The notes: generated from the letters alone by a model not told the origin. A stretch of DNA of 64,000 bases from Rhodococcus sp. 105337 (GCF_012844225.1 NZ_JABAGQ010000004.1:295896-359895), one strand, 5' to 3'. Shown: positions 53,159 to 63,709, counted from the stretch's first letter. Program-made: numbers and translations.

Positions 53159-54061
53159 TCACCAGCCGCGCTCTGCCAGGCGGTGGGGTTCCGGGATCTC
53201 GTCGACGTTGATTCCGACCATGGCCTCACCGAGGCCCCGGGACACCTTCGCCAGGACATCGGGGTCGTCGTGGAACGTGGTGGCCTTGACGATCGCGGCC
53301 GCACGCTGCGCCGGATTTCCGGACTTGAAGATGCCGGAACCGACGAAGACACCTTCAGCCCCGAGTTGCATCATCATGGCCGCATCGGCAGGGGTGGCGA
53401 TGCCACCGGCGGTGAACAAGGTGACCGGCAGCTTGCCGGCCTTCGCAACCTCCACGACGAGGTCGTAGGGTGCCTGAAGTTCTTTTGCCGCTACGAAGAG
53501 TTCGTCTTCGGGAAGCGAACCCAGTCGCCGGATGTCCTGGCGGATCCGTCGCATGTGGGTGGTCGCGTTGGACACGTCACCGGTGCCGGCCTCGCCCTTC
53601 GACCGGATCATGGCAGCGCCCTCGTTGATCCGTCGCAGCGCCTCACCGAGGTTGGTGGCCCCACACACGAACGGCACGGTGAACGCGAACTTGTCGATGT
53701 GGTGCTCGTAGTCGGCCGGGGTGAGCACCTCGGACTCGTCGATGTAGTCGACGCCGAGGGACTGCAGGATCTGCGCCTCCACGAAATGACCGATACGGGC
53801 CTTCGCCATCACCGGGATGGAGACGGCGTCGATGATGCCGTCGATCATGTCGGGGTCGCTCATGCGGGAGACACCCCCCTGCGCCCGGATGTCGGCAGGC
53901 ACCCGCTCGAGAGCCATGACTGCGACGGCGCCGGCGTCCTCGGCGATCTTGGCCTGATCGGGTGTGACCACGTCCATGATCACCCCGCCCTTGAGCATCT
54001 CGGCCATGCCGCGCTTGACGCGGGCGGTGCCGGTGACGGACGTGGATTGTGGGGTGCTCAC
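53159..54061 (-). CDS. pdxS: Pyridoxal 5'-phosphate synthase lyase subunit PdxS
   Basis: The 300-residue (beta/alpha)8 barrel condenses ribose 5-phosphate, glyceraldehyde 3-phosphate and ammonia to PLP. The Schiff-base Lys87 is in [15 protein letters not shown]; the phosphate site is [17 protein letters not shown] 54061 has AGGAG at 7-base spacing, so it is preferred over longer frames. It is normally next to tesB and pdxT in mycobacteria; here 2.5 kb of plus-strand genes intervene. Confidence 0.96.
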   Translation of the reverse strand: MSTPQSTSVTGTARVKRGMAEMLKGGVIMDVVTPDQAKIAEDAGAVAVMALERVPADIRAQGGVSRMSDPDMIDGIIDAVSIPVMAKARIGHFVEAQILQSLGVDYIDESEVLTPADYEHHIDKFAFTVPFVCGATNLGEALRRINEGAAMIRSKGEAGTGDVSNATTHMRRIRQDIRRLGSLPEDELFVAAKELQAPYDLVVEVAKAGKLPVTLFTAGGIATPADAAMMMQLGAEGVFVGSGIFKSGNPAQRAAAIVKATTFHDDPDVLAKVSRGLGEAMVGINVDEIPEPHRLAERGW

Positions 54062-54201
54062 AGCGGGACTCCTGGAAGAGGTCGACACGGAAAACGCGGC
54101 AGCACGAACCGGCCTGCGCGATACGGCGAGTCTATGGACGCGCACCGGCACCGCCCATAGCCAGTCACGGTGGGCTGGCCTTGCCGTGTCTGCCTGCCGC
54201 G

Positions 54202-55293
54202 TCAGCGAATTGCGCGGACCTCGGGTTCGCGATGCCGGGCCGCGACCGCACGTGCCTCGTCGAGCAACTGCGGCAGATCCTGCGGATAGACGGACTCCCC
54301 CGCCCCGACCAGCTCCCGGACCCCGGCCGGATCGAACCAGCGGTGCTCGAGGCTCATCCGGCGTTCGAGGTCGGTGAATCCGTCCGCTCCGGGTTCGAAC
54401 GCGGGTACCTGCACGGCGAAGAACAGTTCCTCGGAATGCAGTACTTCACCGTTGAACGGGAAGACCGCCACGCGCCGCCACATGGGCCCGAACACCTGAT
54501 CCGGATCGACGTGAAGTCCCGTTTCCTCGGCGATCTCCCGGATCGCCGCATCCAGCAGGCTCTCCCCCGGTTCGACGGCTCCACCCACCGTGAACCAGAA
54601 ATGGGCCTCGGGGGTCGTGGGGTCGTGCCCGCGCAGGAGCAGCACCCGCCCTTCGTCGTCGAGCAGCACCACGCGCGCCGACGTGCGCGCGCGGTCGGGT
54701 ACCGGCGCAGGCGAACTCGGGGTTGGGGAACTCGGGGTGGACGGACTCGGTGTCGGACGCACTGCCACAGCCTGAGCGGACACCGGGACGGATGTCCCCG
54801 CCCGCTCGGCGATTTCGAAGTAGGTCGGCAGGGGGGCGGTGCCGCCGAGATGCAGCCACTGCACGGTTCGCCGGGTCCGCAGCGCCAGCGTGTCGCGCAC
54901 CGCGTCGTTGTGGAAACGGCGAGCGATGAGCACGCGCGCTTCGGCGTCGGCGAGTTCGGCGACCAGCGGCGAACGCAGCCGATCGGTGTCGACCTTGGCG
55001 AGCGCCGCGGACAACTCGTTCTCCGCGGCTTCGCGGTGGCCTCGGTCGGCGCGTTCGGCGACGTCCGCGAGATGTGCCAGGCTCCGGCCCTCCGACGCGG
55101 AGATGGACGCCGCGATGCTTCTCGCGACCACGGCGCGTCGTGCGAGTGCGGCGTCGAGCGCGAGCCACGACAGATCCGAGCGCACATGGAGCCGGTCGAG
55201 CCGGTTCGCGACGGAGTACGCCCAGAACCCCACGGCCACAACGACTGCCGCGACGAGCGCGAGAACGAGGATTGTCAGTGCACTGAGTGTCAC
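54202..55293 (-). CDS. Membrane-anchored Nudix hydrolase
   Basis: The 363-residue protein has an N-terminal transmembrane helix (about 5-27), a helical region of about 120 residues (LemA-like coiled pattern), and a Pro/Ser/Thr linker (about 185-205, [15 protein letters not shown]). A C-terminal Nudix domain (about 210-345) carries the box [18 protein letters not shown] followed by AEETGL. It corresponds to Rv2609c beside pimA. The substrate is unknown. It overlaps the pimA stop by 4 bases (GTGA). Confidence 0.88.
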   Translation of the reverse strand: MTLSALTILVLALVAAVVVAVGFWAYSVANRLDRLHVRSDLSWLALDAALARRAVVARSIAASISASEGRSLAHLADVAERADRGHREAAENELSAALAKVDTDRLRSPLVAELADAEARVLIARRFHNDAVRDTLALRTRRTVQWLHLGGTAPLPTYFEIAERAGTSVPVSAQAVAVRPTPSPSTPSSPTPSSPAPVPDRARTSARVVLLDDEGRVLLLRGHDPTTPEAHFWFTVGGAVEPGESLLDAAIREIAEETGLHVDPDQVFGPMWRRVAVFPFNGEVLHSEELFFAVQVPAFEPGADGFTDLERRMSLEHRWFDPAGVRELVGAGESVYPQDLPQLLDEARAVAARHREPEVRAIR

Positions 55294-56417
55294 GAGCGCA
55301 CCTCGCGAACGCGCCCGGCGCCGACGGTGACCGTCTCGTACACCCGGAGGATCTGCTCGGCGACGACCGGCCAGTCGTAGCAGCCGACGATCTCCGTGCC
55401 CGCCTCCACGAGCGCATCGCGGCGCGTGTCGTCGTCGAGCACGTCGAGGATCCCCTGGGCGAGCGCCTGCGAGTCGCCCACGGGAACGAGGACACCGGCA
55501 CGGCCGTCACGCAGAACACGACGGAACGCATCGAGTTCGGACGCCACCACGGCGGTGCCCGCAGCGAGCGCCTCCACGAGGACGATGCCGAAACTCTCAC
55601 CACCGAGGTTCGGAGCGCAGTACACGTCCGCCCCACGCATCGCGGCGGCCTTCATATCGTCGTCGACCTGCCCGAGCAATCGCAGGTGGCCGGCGTGTGG
55701 TCCCGCATCCTTGCGAAGTTTGTCCTCGTCACCGCGACCGACGACCAGGATTTCGATGTCGGGATAGCGCGCGACGATCGTGGGCAACGCTCCGAGCAGG
55801 ACTTCCATGCCCTTGCGGGGTTCGTCGTACCTTCCGAGGAACAGCACCGTGCGACCCGCCCGCGGGTAACCCGGTAGCGGCGGGGTGTGCTGGAAGAACG
55901 GGACGTCGACGCCGTTGGGAATCTCCACCGCGTCCGCGCCGAGGGAGTTGACCTGCCACCGGCGAGCGAGTTCGGACACGGCGATGCGGCCGGTGATCTT
56001 CTCCAGGTACGGCTGCAGGACACCTTGGAACGTGCTCAGCACCAGCGACTTGGTGGTGGAGGTGTGGAACGTGGCGACGATGGGACCTTCCGCGATCTTG
56101 AGCGCCAGCATCGACAGGCTCGGTGCGTTGGGCTCGTGGATATGCAGGACGTCGAAGTCGTTGTCGTTGATCCAGCGCCGCACCCGCGCGTAGGAGACGG
56201 GTCCGAAGCTGAGCCGTGCCACCGACCCGTTGTACGGAATTCCCACTGCGCGGCCGGCGGAGGTCACGAAGTCGGGCAGCACGGTGTCCTCCGAGGCCGG
56301 CGCCAGGACGCTCACGTCGTGGCCCCGCGCGATGAGCACCTCGGCAAGGTCCGCGACGTGAGCCTGGACTCCGCCGGGCACGTCGAACGAATACGGGCAG
56401 ACCATTCCGATCTTCAC
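55290..56417 (-). CDS. pimA: Phosphatidyl-myo-inositol mannosyltransferase PimA
   Basis: The 375-residue GT4 glycosyltransferase (GT-B fold) begins MKIGMVCPYSFDVPGGVQAH, with the GGVQ loop that binds GDP-mannose. Later sections include LFLGRYDEPRKGMEVLLGA and the ESFGIVLVEALAAGTAVVAS Glu-x7-Glu motif. It adds the first mannose to phosphatidylinositol at the inner membrane face. Its GTG start directly follows the patA stop. The pgsA-patA-pimA order is as in M. tuberculosis. Confidence 0.95.
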   Translation of the reverse strand: MKIGMVCPYSFDVPGGVQAHVADLAEVLIARGHDVSVLAPASEDTVLPDFVTSAGRAVGIPYNGSVARLSFGPVSYARVRRWINDNDFDVLHIHEPNAPSLSMLALKIAEGPIVATFHTSTTKSLVLSTFQGVLQPYLEKITGRIAVSELARRWQVNSLGADAVEIPNGVDVPFFQHTPPLPGYPRAGRTVLFLGRYDEPRKGMEVLLGALPTIVARYPDIEILVVGRGDEDKLRKDAGPHAGHLRLLGQVDDDMKAAAMRGADVYCAPNLGGESFGIVLVEALAAGTAVVASELDAFRRVLRDGRAGVLVPVGDSQALAQGILDVLDDDTRRDALVEAGTEIVGCYDWPVVAEQILRVYETVTVGAGRVREVRS

Positions 56418-57320
56418 TTACGCCTCCATTCGGGCGCGGCGAGCCTCGGACAAGTCGTCGAGCCACAACGGCTGCAGCATGTGCCAGTCTGCCGGGTGAG
56501 CGGCGATGTCGGCGGCGAACCGGTCGGCGAGAGCCTGCGTCGCCGTCTCGACGCCTCCGGTCACGTCGATCTCGGGATGCACGCGGAATCCCCACCCGTC
56601 GTCGGTGAACCAGCAATGGACCGGAAGCAGCGCCGCCCCCGTCTCGAGGGCAAGCTTCGCAGGTCCGGCGGGCATACGTGTGGGCTCGCCGAAGAAGGTG
56701 ACCGGGACGCCCTTTCGGGCGAGGTCACGCTCGCCGAGCAGGCAGACCACCTTGTTCTCCCGCAACCTTTCGGCGAGTTCGACGAACGGCGGGGTCTCCC
56801 CACCGGTGAGAGGAAAGATTTCGAATCCCAGCCCTTCGCGGTATTCGACGAATCGCTTGTACAGCGCTTCCGGACGCAACCGCTCGGCGACGGTCGCCAA
56901 GCCTCCCGTGTGCCGCACACACCACACCCCGGCGAGATCCCAGTTACCGCTGTGCGGCAGAGCCAGGATCGCACCGCGTCCCGCCGCGAGTGCCGCGTCG
57001 AGATGTTCGCGCCCTTCGATGGCGTCGTCGATCGACACCGCCGTCTCGTCCAGATCCATGGACGGCAACCGGAACGCTTCACGCCAGTAGCGGGCATAGG
57101 ACCGCAACGATGCCCGAACGAGTTCGTCGGGAACCTGGTCCGGCGCCGTGCCCAGCACCCGGGCCAGATTGCGACGCAACTGCCGCGGTCCCCCGCCCCG
57201 GCGCGCGGCGTAGTCCGCACCGGTGTCGAACAGACGACGGGCGAGTCCTTCGGGAAGTGCACGCACCACGCGCCATCCCGCCGCGTACCCGAGGTCCGCG
57301 GCGCGATCGGCGGGCCTCAC
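56418..57320 (-). CDS. patA: Phosphatidylinositol mannoside acyltransferase
   Basis: The 300-residue lipid A lauroyl-acyltransferase family protein starts at GTG 57320 (VRPADRAADLGYAAGW) with a GTGA overlap with pgsA. The catalytic H-x4-D/E motif is in LALPHSGNWDLAG (His and Asp). It acylates the mannose of PIM1/PIM2. Its location between pgsA and pimA confirms the role. Confidence 0.93.
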   Translation of the reverse strand: MRPADRAADLGYAAGWRVVRALPEGLARRLFDTGADYAARRGGGPRQLRRNLARVLGTAPDQVPDELVRASLRSYARYWREAFRLPSMDLDETAVSIDDAIEGREHLDAALAAGRGAILALPHSGNWDLAGVWCVRHTGGLATVAERLRPEALYKRFVEYREGLGFEIFPLTGGETPPFVELAERLRENKVVCLLGERDLARKGVPVTFFGEPTRMPAGPAKLALETGAALLPVHCWFTDDGWGFRVHPEIDVTGGVETATQALADRFAADIAAHPADWHMLQPLWLDDLSEARRARMEA

Positions 57321-57985
57321 CGGTCGCCCTCGTTCTTGTCGTTCGTGTCCGCGGGGGTACCCGTGGCGATCGGGAGCAACTCCCGCGCGCTGGGCGAGTT
57401 CCGCACGGCGAGAACCCGCTGGAACACCGTGATGACCGAACCGGCGGCAAGCAGCCACATGGCGATGTGGATTGCCCAGTCGAGACCGAGACCGGTGAAG
57501 CCGGCGCCGACGAGGACGATGACGAGGCGGTCGGGACGTTCGATCAGGCCGCCGTCCGCCGAGAGCCCGCTGGCCTCGGCCCTGGCCTTGGCGTAGGAGA
57601 TGACCTGCGAGCACACCAGGCAGATCAGGGTCGCGACGAGGAGCGGGCGGCTGTCCTCGTGGTACACCGCCCACCACGCCAGACCGGCGAAGATCGCACC
57701 GTCGGCAACCCGGTCACAGGTCGCGTCGAGGACCGCGCCGAACCGGGTGCCGCCGCCGCGCGCTCGCGCCATCGCCCCGTCGAGCATGTCGAACATGACG
57801 AATATCCAGATCGCCAGTGCTCCCCAGAACAACTCGCCGATGGGGAACAGCGTCGCGGCGGCAACGATCGTCGCGACGGTGCCGATGACGGTCACGGCGT
57901 CCGGCGTCAGTCCGGTTCGGATCAACGCCTTGCCGAGCGGCGCGGTGGCCTTCGACACCGACGCGCGCCCGAAGAAGCTCAGCAT
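57317..57985 (-). CDS. pgsA: Phosphatidylinositol phosphate synthase
   Basis: The 222-residue CDP-alcohol phosphatidyltransferase has six helices. Its metal motif D-x2-D-G-x2-A-R-x8-G-x3-D-x3-D is complete (Asp66, Asp69, Asp87, Asp91). It transfers phosphatidyl from CDP-diacylglycerol to inositol phosphate, making the lipid that PimA mannosylates. It lies 121 bases downstream of the HIT gene, in the same direction. Confidence 0.94.
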   Translation of the reverse strand: MLSFFGRASVSKATAPLGKALIRTGLTPDAVTVIGTVATIVAAATLFPIGELFWGALAIWIFVMFDMLDGAMARARGGGTRFGAVLDATCDRVADGAIFAGLAWWAVYHEDSRPLLVATLICLVCSQVISYAKARAEASGLSADGGLIERPDRLVIVLVGAGFTGLGLDWAIHIAMWLLAAGSVITVFQRVLAVRNSPSARELLPIATGTPADTNDKNEGDR

Positions 57986-58106
57986 TGTTCGACCCCCGTT
58001 TTCCGATTCGACCGTTGTGCCCGGGACACGATCCTGCCACGGCCGGGAAGCGCACGGTCGACGCTACCGCCGACGGGTGCAGGAACCTGCACTTGACGTG
58101 AGTTTC

Positions 58107-58733
58107 TCACTCGTCCCAGGCCGACGCCAGAAGTGCCCGGGTGTCGCGCAGCAGTTGCACCATCACCTTGGAGCCTCCGAGGACCGTGATGAAGTTGGCA
58201 TCTCCGCCCCAGCGGGGCACCACGTGCAGGTGCAGGTGCTCGGACAGTGAGCCTCCCGCGGCCGCGCCGAGGTTGAGACCGACGTTGAAGCCGTGCGGCC
58301 GCGACACCTTCTTGATCACCTGGAGGGCGCGCTGGGCGAACGCCATGAGTTCGGCGCTCTCCTCGGCGGTGAGGTCCTCGAGATTCGCAACCCGCCGGTA
58401 CGGCACGACCATGAGGTGGCCGGGGTTGTACGGATAGAGGTTGAGCACCGCATACACGAATTCACCGCGGGCGACGACGAGGCCCTCTTCGTCCGGCATC
58501 TTGGGGATGTCGGTGAACGGCTCGTACGGTTCGCTGCGCGCACCGGGCGACTCGGTGATGTACGACATGCGGTGCGGAGACCACAGTCGCTGCAGGTGGT
58601 CGCGGTCGCCTACGCCCCGGTCGACGAGCCCGTCGGCCGTGTCGGCCGGTTCCGGGGTTCGGCGGGGGTCACCTGCCGGTGCAGCGGCAGGGTCGGTGTA
58701 CGCACCCGACTCGTCGACGGGGCCGCCGGTCAC
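58107..58733 (-). CDS. HIT family protein (Ap4A phosphorylase-like)
   Basis: The 208-residue protein has the histidine triad HLHLHVVP, preceded by [20 protein letters not shown]. It is close in layout to M. tuberculosis Rv2613c, described as a diadenosine tetraphosphate phosphorylase. GTG 58733 overlaps the thrS stop by 4 bases; the first 50 residues are a disordered extension. Coupling with thrS is reasonable because synthetases make Ap4A. Confidence 0.92.
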   Translation of the reverse strand: MTGGPVDESGAYTDPAAAPAGDPRRTPEPADTADGLVDRGVGDRDHLQRLWSPHRMSYITESPGARSEPYEPFTDIPKMPDEEGLVVARGEFVYAVLNLYPYNPGHLMVVPYRRVANLEDLTAEESAELMAFAQRALQVIKKVSRPHGFNVGLNLGAAAGGSLSEHLHLHVVPRWGGDANFITVLGGSKVMVQLLRDTRALLASAWDE

Positions 58734-60796
58734 GGCTGCCCGCCCGCCCCGGCCGGCTGTACCAGTTCGGCGGTGGGCGATGCGTTCTCGCGGCGGCGCA
58801 CCCAGTCGACGACGATCCGCACGGCCTCGTCGACAGGCACCCCGTTGATCTGCGTGCCGTCACGGAACCGGAAGCTCACCGCGCCGGCCGCGACGTCGCG
58901 CTCACCGGCGAGCAGCATGAACGGCACCTTCTGAGTGGTGTGGGTGCGGATCTTCTTCTGCATCCGGTCGTCCGAGATGTCGACCTCGGCGCGGATGCCC
59001 TCGGCCTTCAGTGCGGCGACGACGTCGAAGAGGTGGTCCTCGAAGTCGGCGGCGACGGGGATACCGACGACCTGTACCGGGGAGAGCCACGCCGGGAACG
59101 CCCCCGCGTAGTGCTCGGTGAGCACACCGAAGAACCGCTCGATCGAGCCGAACAGCGCGCGGTGGATCATCACCGGACGGTGCTTGGCGCCGTCCGATCC
59201 GGTGTACTCCAGCTCGAACCGCTCCGGCAGGTTGAAGTCGAGCTGAATCGTGGACATCTGCCAGTTGCGACCGAGCGCATCGGTGACCTGCACCGAGATC
59301 TTCGGGCCGTAGAACGCGGCGCCGCCGGGATCGGGGACGAGGTGCAGACCCGAGGCCTCGGCGACCTCGCGCAGCGTATCGGTGGCGGTCTCCCACAGTT
59401 CGTCGCTGCCGACGAACTTCTTCGGGTTCTTGGTCGACAACTCGAGGTAGTAGTCGTCGAGTCCGTAGTCCCGGAGCAGTTCCAGGATGAAGTTCAGCAC
59501 CGAGGTGAGCTCGTCGCGCATCTGCTCGGGCGTGCAGAAGATGTGCGCGTCGTCCTGCGTCATTCCGCGCACGCGGGTCAGGCCGTGGATGACGCCCGAC
59601 TTCTCGTACCGGTACACGGAGCCGAACTCGAACATCCGCAGCGGCAGCTCACGGTACGACCGGCCGCGGGAACGGAAGATCAGGTCGTGCATCGGGCAGT
59701 TCATCGGCTTGAGGTAGTAGTCCTGGCCGGGCTTGCGGACCGTGCCGTCGTCGTTGAGTTCCTCGTCGATGTGCATGGCCGGGAACATGCCGTCGCGGTA
59801 CCAGTCGAGGTGGCCGGAGATTTCGTAGAGATGGCCCTTGGTGATGTGCGGCGTGTTGACGAAGTCGTACCCGGCGGCGACGTGCCGCTCGCGGGAGTAG
59901 TTCTCCATCTCCTGCCGGATGATGCCGCCCTTGGGGTGGAACACGGGCAGACCCGAGCCGAGTTCGTCCGGGAACGAGAACAGGTCGAGTTCGGCGCCGA
60001 GCTTGCGGTGGTCGCGACGTTCGGCCTCGGCGAGCAGTTCGAGGTGGCGGTCGAGGGCTTCCGTGGACTCCCACGCGGTGCCGTAGATGCGCTGCAGATC
60101 GGCGTTGTCCTGGTCACCGCGCCAGTACGCGGCGGAGCTGCGCGTGAGCTTGAAGGCCGGAATGTATTTGGTGGTCGGCAGGTGCGGACCGCGGCAGAGG
60201 TCCTTCCAGACGAGTTCACCGGTACGCGGGTTGAGATTGTCGTAGATGGTCAGCTCGTTACCGCCGACCTCCATGATCTCGGGATCGTCGATACCGGACT
60301 TGTCGTCGATGAGCTCGAGCTTGAACGGCTCGTCCGCGAGTTCCGCACGCGCGTCGGCGATATCCGCGACGACCCGGCGCGAGAAGCGCTGCGCGTCCTT
60401 GACGATCTTCTTCATGCGCTTCTCGAGCTTGGCGAGATCTTCGGGCGTGAAGGGCCGGTCGACCTTGAAGTCGTAGTAGAAGCCGTCCTTGATCGGCGGG
60501 CCGATGCCGAGCTTCGCCTCGGGGAACTCCTGCTGCACTGCCTGTGCGAGCACGTGAGCGGCGGAGTGCCGGATGACGCTGCGTCCGTCCTCGGTGTCGG
60601 CACCGACGGCCTCGACGTCGACATCCTGATCCGGCACCCACGCGAGGTCTCGTAGCGCACCGTCGGCGTCCCGGACGACGACGATCGTGTCCGGTCCTTT
60701 GAGCGGCAGTCCCGCCTCACGTACGGCCGCGCCCGCACTGGTTCCAGCCGGCACCCGGACGAGCGTGGCTGATTTCGCGGATGCGGGCGTGGTCAC
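58730..60796 (-). CDS. thrS: Threonine--tRNA ligase
   Basis: The 688-residue protein starts at GTG 60796 ([16 protein letters not shown]) after GAGGAG; a longer frame to 60865 lacks a ribosome site. TGS domain (about 10-75), editing domain with [12 protein letters not shown] (HxxxH) and its second half near [10 protein letters not shown], catalytic core with the zinc/threonine residues in LKPMNCPMH, and C-terminal anticodon domain. No T-box-like leader is evident in the 146 bases upstream. Confidence 0.97.
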   Translation of the reverse strand: MTTPASAKSATLVRVPAGTSAGAAVREAGLPLKGPDTIVVVRDADGALRDLAWVPDQDVDVEAVGADTEDGRSVIRHSAAHVLAQAVQQEFPEAKLGIGPPIKDGFYYDFKVDRPFTPEDLAKLEKRMKKIVKDAQRFSRRVVADIADARAELADEPFKLELIDDKSGIDDPEIMEVGGNELTIYDNLNPRTGELVWKDLCRGPHLPTTKYIPAFKLTRSSAAYWRGDQDNADLQRIYGTAWESTEALDRHLELLAEAERRDHRKLGAELDLFSFPDELGSGLPVFHPKGGIIRQEMENYSRERHVAAGYDFVNTPHITKGHLYEISGHLDWYRDGMFPAMHIDEELNDDGTVRKPGQDYYLKPMNCPMHDLIFRSRGRSYRELPLRMFEFGSVYRYEKSGVIHGLTRVRGMTQDDAHIFCTPEQMRDELTSVLNFILELLRDYGLDDYYLELSTKNPKKFVGSDELWETATDTLREVAEASGLHLVPDPGGAAFYGPKISVQVTDALGRNWQMSTIQLDFNLPERFELEYTGSDGAKHRPVMIHRALFGSIERFFGVLTEHYAGAFPAWLSPVQVVGIPVAADFEDHLFDVVAALKAEGIRAEVDISDDRMQKKIRTHTTQKVPFMLLAGERDVAAGAVSFRFRDGTQINGVPVDEAVRIVVDWVRRRENASPTAELVQPAGAGGQP

Positions 60797-60942
60797 TGTG
60801 GTGAACTCCTCGGCTCGATGCCTGATAAAAGGGCGTCGCCTGCGCGTAGACGTGCGCGATGGCAACCCCTACATGCTATCGACATTCACTCTGCCGACGA
60901 ACACAGGGCGTCACCGGCCGCGGACGCCCCGAGCGACGAACG

Positions 60943-61536
60943 TCAGATCCCGTGCAGGCCGACGAGTACGCGTTCGAGCAGATCGACACCCGGGCCCACC
61001 TGATCGACCGTGCGATGCACCGTGAGTTCTCCTGTGGCGGCGAGATCGCCCACCAGAACTCGGGCGACCCCCAAGGGAATGCCCGCCAGCGCCGCGACCT
61101 CCATGATCGAGCGTGGCTGCACGCACAGGGCCAGCACGGTCCGGTGTTCCTCGAGCGCGAATCCCCGTTCGATTCCCTGCGCGGAGGGCACCGCGGACAC
61201 GAGTGCTTCGAGCGGTAGCTCTACCTCCGCACGGGTGCGCCCCCCGATTCGCACGAACGGCCGCACGAACGACGACGTCTCTGGCTGGTCCATGTCCTCG
61301 TTTCCCACATCGATCTCGGATCCCCTGTCGGTGCCGGACATCGCTGCCCGCCTTTCAGGGGTACCGCCCACCACCCGGGTTTGCCCGGAAACACTGCCTT
61401 GATCCACTTCGCCCGACGGCCGGCCGCGCTGCGCAAGCTCTGCACCCGCGCTGTTTCGGCGCTGCCGGGATCTTGCCGAACCGAACCTGGCGCCGGTTGC
61501 CCCGACAACCGGCCACTCGCTGTCCGCAACACTCAT
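60943..61536 (-). CDS. DUF742 (CvnC-like) protein, orphan
   Basis: DUF742 spans the last 120 residues (SFVRPFVRIGGRTRAEVELPLEAL, LAGIPLGVARVLVGDLAATGEL). Such proteins are part of conservons, together with a sensor kinase, a roadblock protein and a GTPase, none of which is here. Two starts are possible: ATG 61536 (AGGAGG with long spacing) or ATG 61341 (MSGTDRGSEIDVGNE), which also has a purine-rich region upstream. The N-terminal 65 residues of the long form look disordered. Confidence 0.72.
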   Translation of the reverse strand: MSVADSEWPVVGATGARFGSARSRQRRNSAGAELAQRGRPSGEVDQGSVSGQTRVVGGTPERRAAMSGTDRGSEIDVGNEDMDQPETSSFVRPFVRIGGRTRAEVELPLEALVSAVPSAQGIERGFALEEHRTVLALCVQPRSIMEVAALAGIPLGVARVLVGDLAATGELTVHRTVDQVGPGVDLLERVLVGLHGI

Positions 61537-61959
61537 CTAGGGCGCACCCCCTCCTGGGACGAGGTCAATCCTGCCATCAATCGCTCGCGCGGACACCGAT
61601 GGCCACGAAAGTGGGACGCTGCCGACCCGGGCACCCTCCAGCACCATCGGTCGCACAGTGCCCAACTGTTACATGACACAACCGAAAAATGGGCACCCTC
61701 CGGTGGGTGCCGTTCATCACTGTTCCCGGGAGACAGCCCTGAGGGCGATCCCCATGCGCGGCGGCGTCTGCAACGCCGCGTCACTGCGTCCTCCCGGACC
61801 TGCGGGAAACCCATCAACCCCCCGTGTCGCCTGGTTACGGTGTCGGGAGGGCCAGGCCCGATTCCGGCGTGCGCCCGTTCGCGCCCTGCCGTCACCGACC
61901 CCGCACGCGGCGTCCTGCACGACTCACACACCGGCAGCGTCCGGCAAGGAGGACAGACC
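61537..61959. other. 423-base intergenic region with strong predicted RNA structure
   Basis: No gene is seen. Between 61692 and 61797 there are several exact stems: GGCACCC/GGGTGCC, GCCC-TGA-GGGC, CGCGGCG/CGCCGCG, and a closing CCGGGAG (61726-61732) with CTCCCGG (61791-61797) that would give a three-way junction. AAGGAGG at the right end belongs to the next gene. Confidence 0.5.
61685..61711 (-). terminator. Terminator-like hairpin with T-run on the minus strand
   Basis: Read on the minus strand, GGCACCC-ACCGGA-GGGTGCC is followed by CATTTTT (T-run at 61685-61689). No minus-strand gene ends before it, so it may terminate an unannotated small RNA. Confidence 0.6.
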
Positions 61960-62955
61960 ATGCGAGCGTTCGTATTCGACAGGTACAAGCAACCCCTCCA
62001 CGAAGCGGACGTCCCCGAACCCGCCGTGGGCACTCGGGACGTCCTGGTCAGCGTGAGTGCGGCGGGCGTGAACCAGCTGGACGACAAGATCCGCGACGGC
62101 GAGTTCAAGCCGATCCTGCACTACAAGCCCCCGCTCACGCTCGGCCACGATGTGGCCGGGACGGTGGTCAGCGTGGGCGCACACGTGCGGGGGTTCGAAG
62201 CCGGGGACAAGGTTTACTCACGCCCGCGCGACTACCGCATCGGCACGTACGCCGAGCGCATCGCGATCGATCAGGCTGATCTCGCCGTCGCTCCCGCATC
62301 GATCGGTCCCGTGGAGGCGGCGTCGCTGCCCTTGGTGGCATTGACGGCGTGGCAAGCGCTCGTGGAGAAGGGACGAGTGACGGGCGGGCAGAAAGTCCTC
62401 GTCCACGCCGGTGCCGGCGGCGTCGGGAGTATCGCGATCCAGCTCGCCAAGCACCTCGGGGCGCAGGTGGCGACCACGGTATCCGGTCGGAATGCGGACT
62501 TCGTTCGCGAACTCGGTGCGGACGTGGTCATCGACTACCACACCCAGGACTTCGGCAAAGAGCTCTCCGGGTACGACTTCGTCCTGGACTCCCTCGGCGG
62601 CGAACACCTGCTCGAGTCCCTCCGGGTGCTCAGGCCCGGCGGGAAGGCCATGGGAATCTACGGAGTCCCCGATCCGGCCTTCGCGAAAGAGATCGGCGCG
62701 AACCCCATCGTGCGCCTGGTCATCGCCGCTCGCAGCCGCACGACCCGCTCCCTTGCCAGGAAGCTCGGCGTGACCTACGAGTTCTTGTTCATGCACGCGT
62801 CCGGGGAGCAACTGCGTCTCATTGCCGATCTCGTCGACGCCGGTTCCATCCGCCCCGTCGTCGGCGCCACCTTCGCGTTCGACCAGACGCCCGAAGCCCT
62901 CGCGTCTCTCGGCAAGAGCAGCATTCGAGGGAAGTCGGTCATCACGGTGCCCTGA
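61960..62955 (+). CDS. NADP-dependent quinone/zinc-free MDR oxidoreductase
   Basis: The 331-residue medium-chain dehydrogenase/reductase starts at ATG 61960 after AAGGAGG. GHDVAGTVVSVGAHV and the nucleotide-binding GAGGVGSIAIQLAKHLGA are present. Zinc ligands of alcohol dehydrogenases are absent, so it is of the quinone oxidoreductase type. Substrate unknown; such enzymes reduce quinones or enals. It stands alone, flanked by the structured gap and a tRNA gene. Confidence 0.92.
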   Translation: MRAFVFDRYKQPLHEADVPEPAVGTRDVLVSVSAAGVNQLDDKIRDGEFKPILHYKPPLTLGHDVAGTVVSVGAHVRGFEAGDKVYSRPRDYRIGTYAERIAIDQADLAVAPASIGPVEAASLPLVALTAWQALVEKGRVTGGQKVLVHAGAGGVGSIAIQLAKHLGAQVATTVSGRNADFVRELGADVVIDYHTQDFGKELSGYDFVLDSLGGEHLLESLRVLRPGGKAMGIYGVPDPAFAKEIGANPIVRLVIAARSRTTRSLARKLGVTYEFLFMHASGEQLRLIADLVDAGSIRPVVGATFAFDQTPEALASLGKSSIRGKSVITVP

Positions 62956-63104
62956 CCTGGCGAGCCGACGATGCGAAGGAACTCGTCCGCACCGGCTGGC
63001 GAGGGGGAATCAGAAGATCCTGCACGCGGATATACCGGCCGATGAGGATGCGGCGAGGAGTAATGAGGATCGTCGCTGGCACGGGGTGCCCATGCGACAT
63101 TGGG

Positions 63105-63176
63105 TGGTCCCGGCTGGGATCGAACCAGCGACCTTCCCGGTGTGAACGGGACGCTCTTCCACTGAGCCACGGGACC
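63105..63176 (-). tRNA. tRNA-Val(CAC)
   Basis: A cloverleaf fits: acceptor GGTCCCG/CGGGACC, anticodon stem TCCCG/CGGGA around loop TTCACAC (anticodon CAC, codon GUG), and T-arm GCTGGTTCGATCCCAGC. The discriminator is A; CCA is not encoded. Confidence 0.9.
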
Positions 63177-63334
63177 GGGCCGCATCGCTGCGGCTCGAAC
63201 GGAAAGGAACATTAACACTCTCTCGCTCCGAACACGAATCCGCAGGTCACTGCGGTTCGGCCACACTCGGGACGCTACTCCGCACGCACAAACACCGCAC
63301 TGAAAGACCGAACACCGCGCTGCAAGAAGAGGGG

Positions 63335-63366
63335 CTTCGCGTCCGATGTCGTGAATGGACGCGAAG
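63335..63366. terminator. 10-bp hairpin in the tRNA intergenic region
   Basis: CTTCGCGTCC and GGACGCGAAG are perfect complements around a 12-base loop. It lies in a 576-base gap between tRNA-Val(CAC) and tRNA-Gly in which I see no gene. Two similar 20-mers (AAACACCGCACTGAAAGACC and GAACACCGCGCTGCAAGAAG) lie just before it. Confidence 0.5.
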
Positions 63367-63679
63367 GGGCTCGCGGGGCCCTGGACCGCGCTGCCGGTAG
63401 AGGACGCGCGATGCCGCGCAGGGGACGTGTAGGGGAAAGGCCTGTACGGGTCGGATCGCGGCAGGCCGGAGCGGGCCCGGCAGCGACGGCCCCGCACACT
63501 CCCTTCCCCTCCTCCCGTCGGCTGTTTCCCACCGGGTTCCTCACAGAGCCTGCACCCCACCACGCAACCGGCCCCGGACGATGGTCGTCGACCACCACGA
63601 CCGATTCGGCATGCCGGCACAGACACCACAGGGAACCCTGCAGCCCCTCGAACCGCATTTCGCGCCACGACCTGCTGAT

Positions 63680-63709
63680 TTGTGTGTTTCGACGGTGGTC
63701 GGCTAGTGT
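63680..63709 (+). promoter_or_regulatory. Promoter of the tRNA cluster
   Basis: TTGTGT (63680-63685) and TAGTGT (63704-63709) with an 18-base spacer, 43 bases before tRNA-Gly. Confidence 0.5.

Noticed and set aside
60797..60942. T-box leader for thrS
   Set aside because: No T-box consensus, specifier loop or terminator/antiterminator pair is visible; actinobacterial T-boxes are known mainly for ileS.
61720..61960. Known riboswitch (c-di-AMP, cobalamin or SAM) before the oxidoreductase
   Set aside because: The conserved core sequences I know for these classes are not present.
61533..62108. 191-codon minus-strand frame upstream of the orphan terminator
   Set aside because: Mostly antisense to the oxidoreductase gene, with a Ser/Arg-rich shadow translation.
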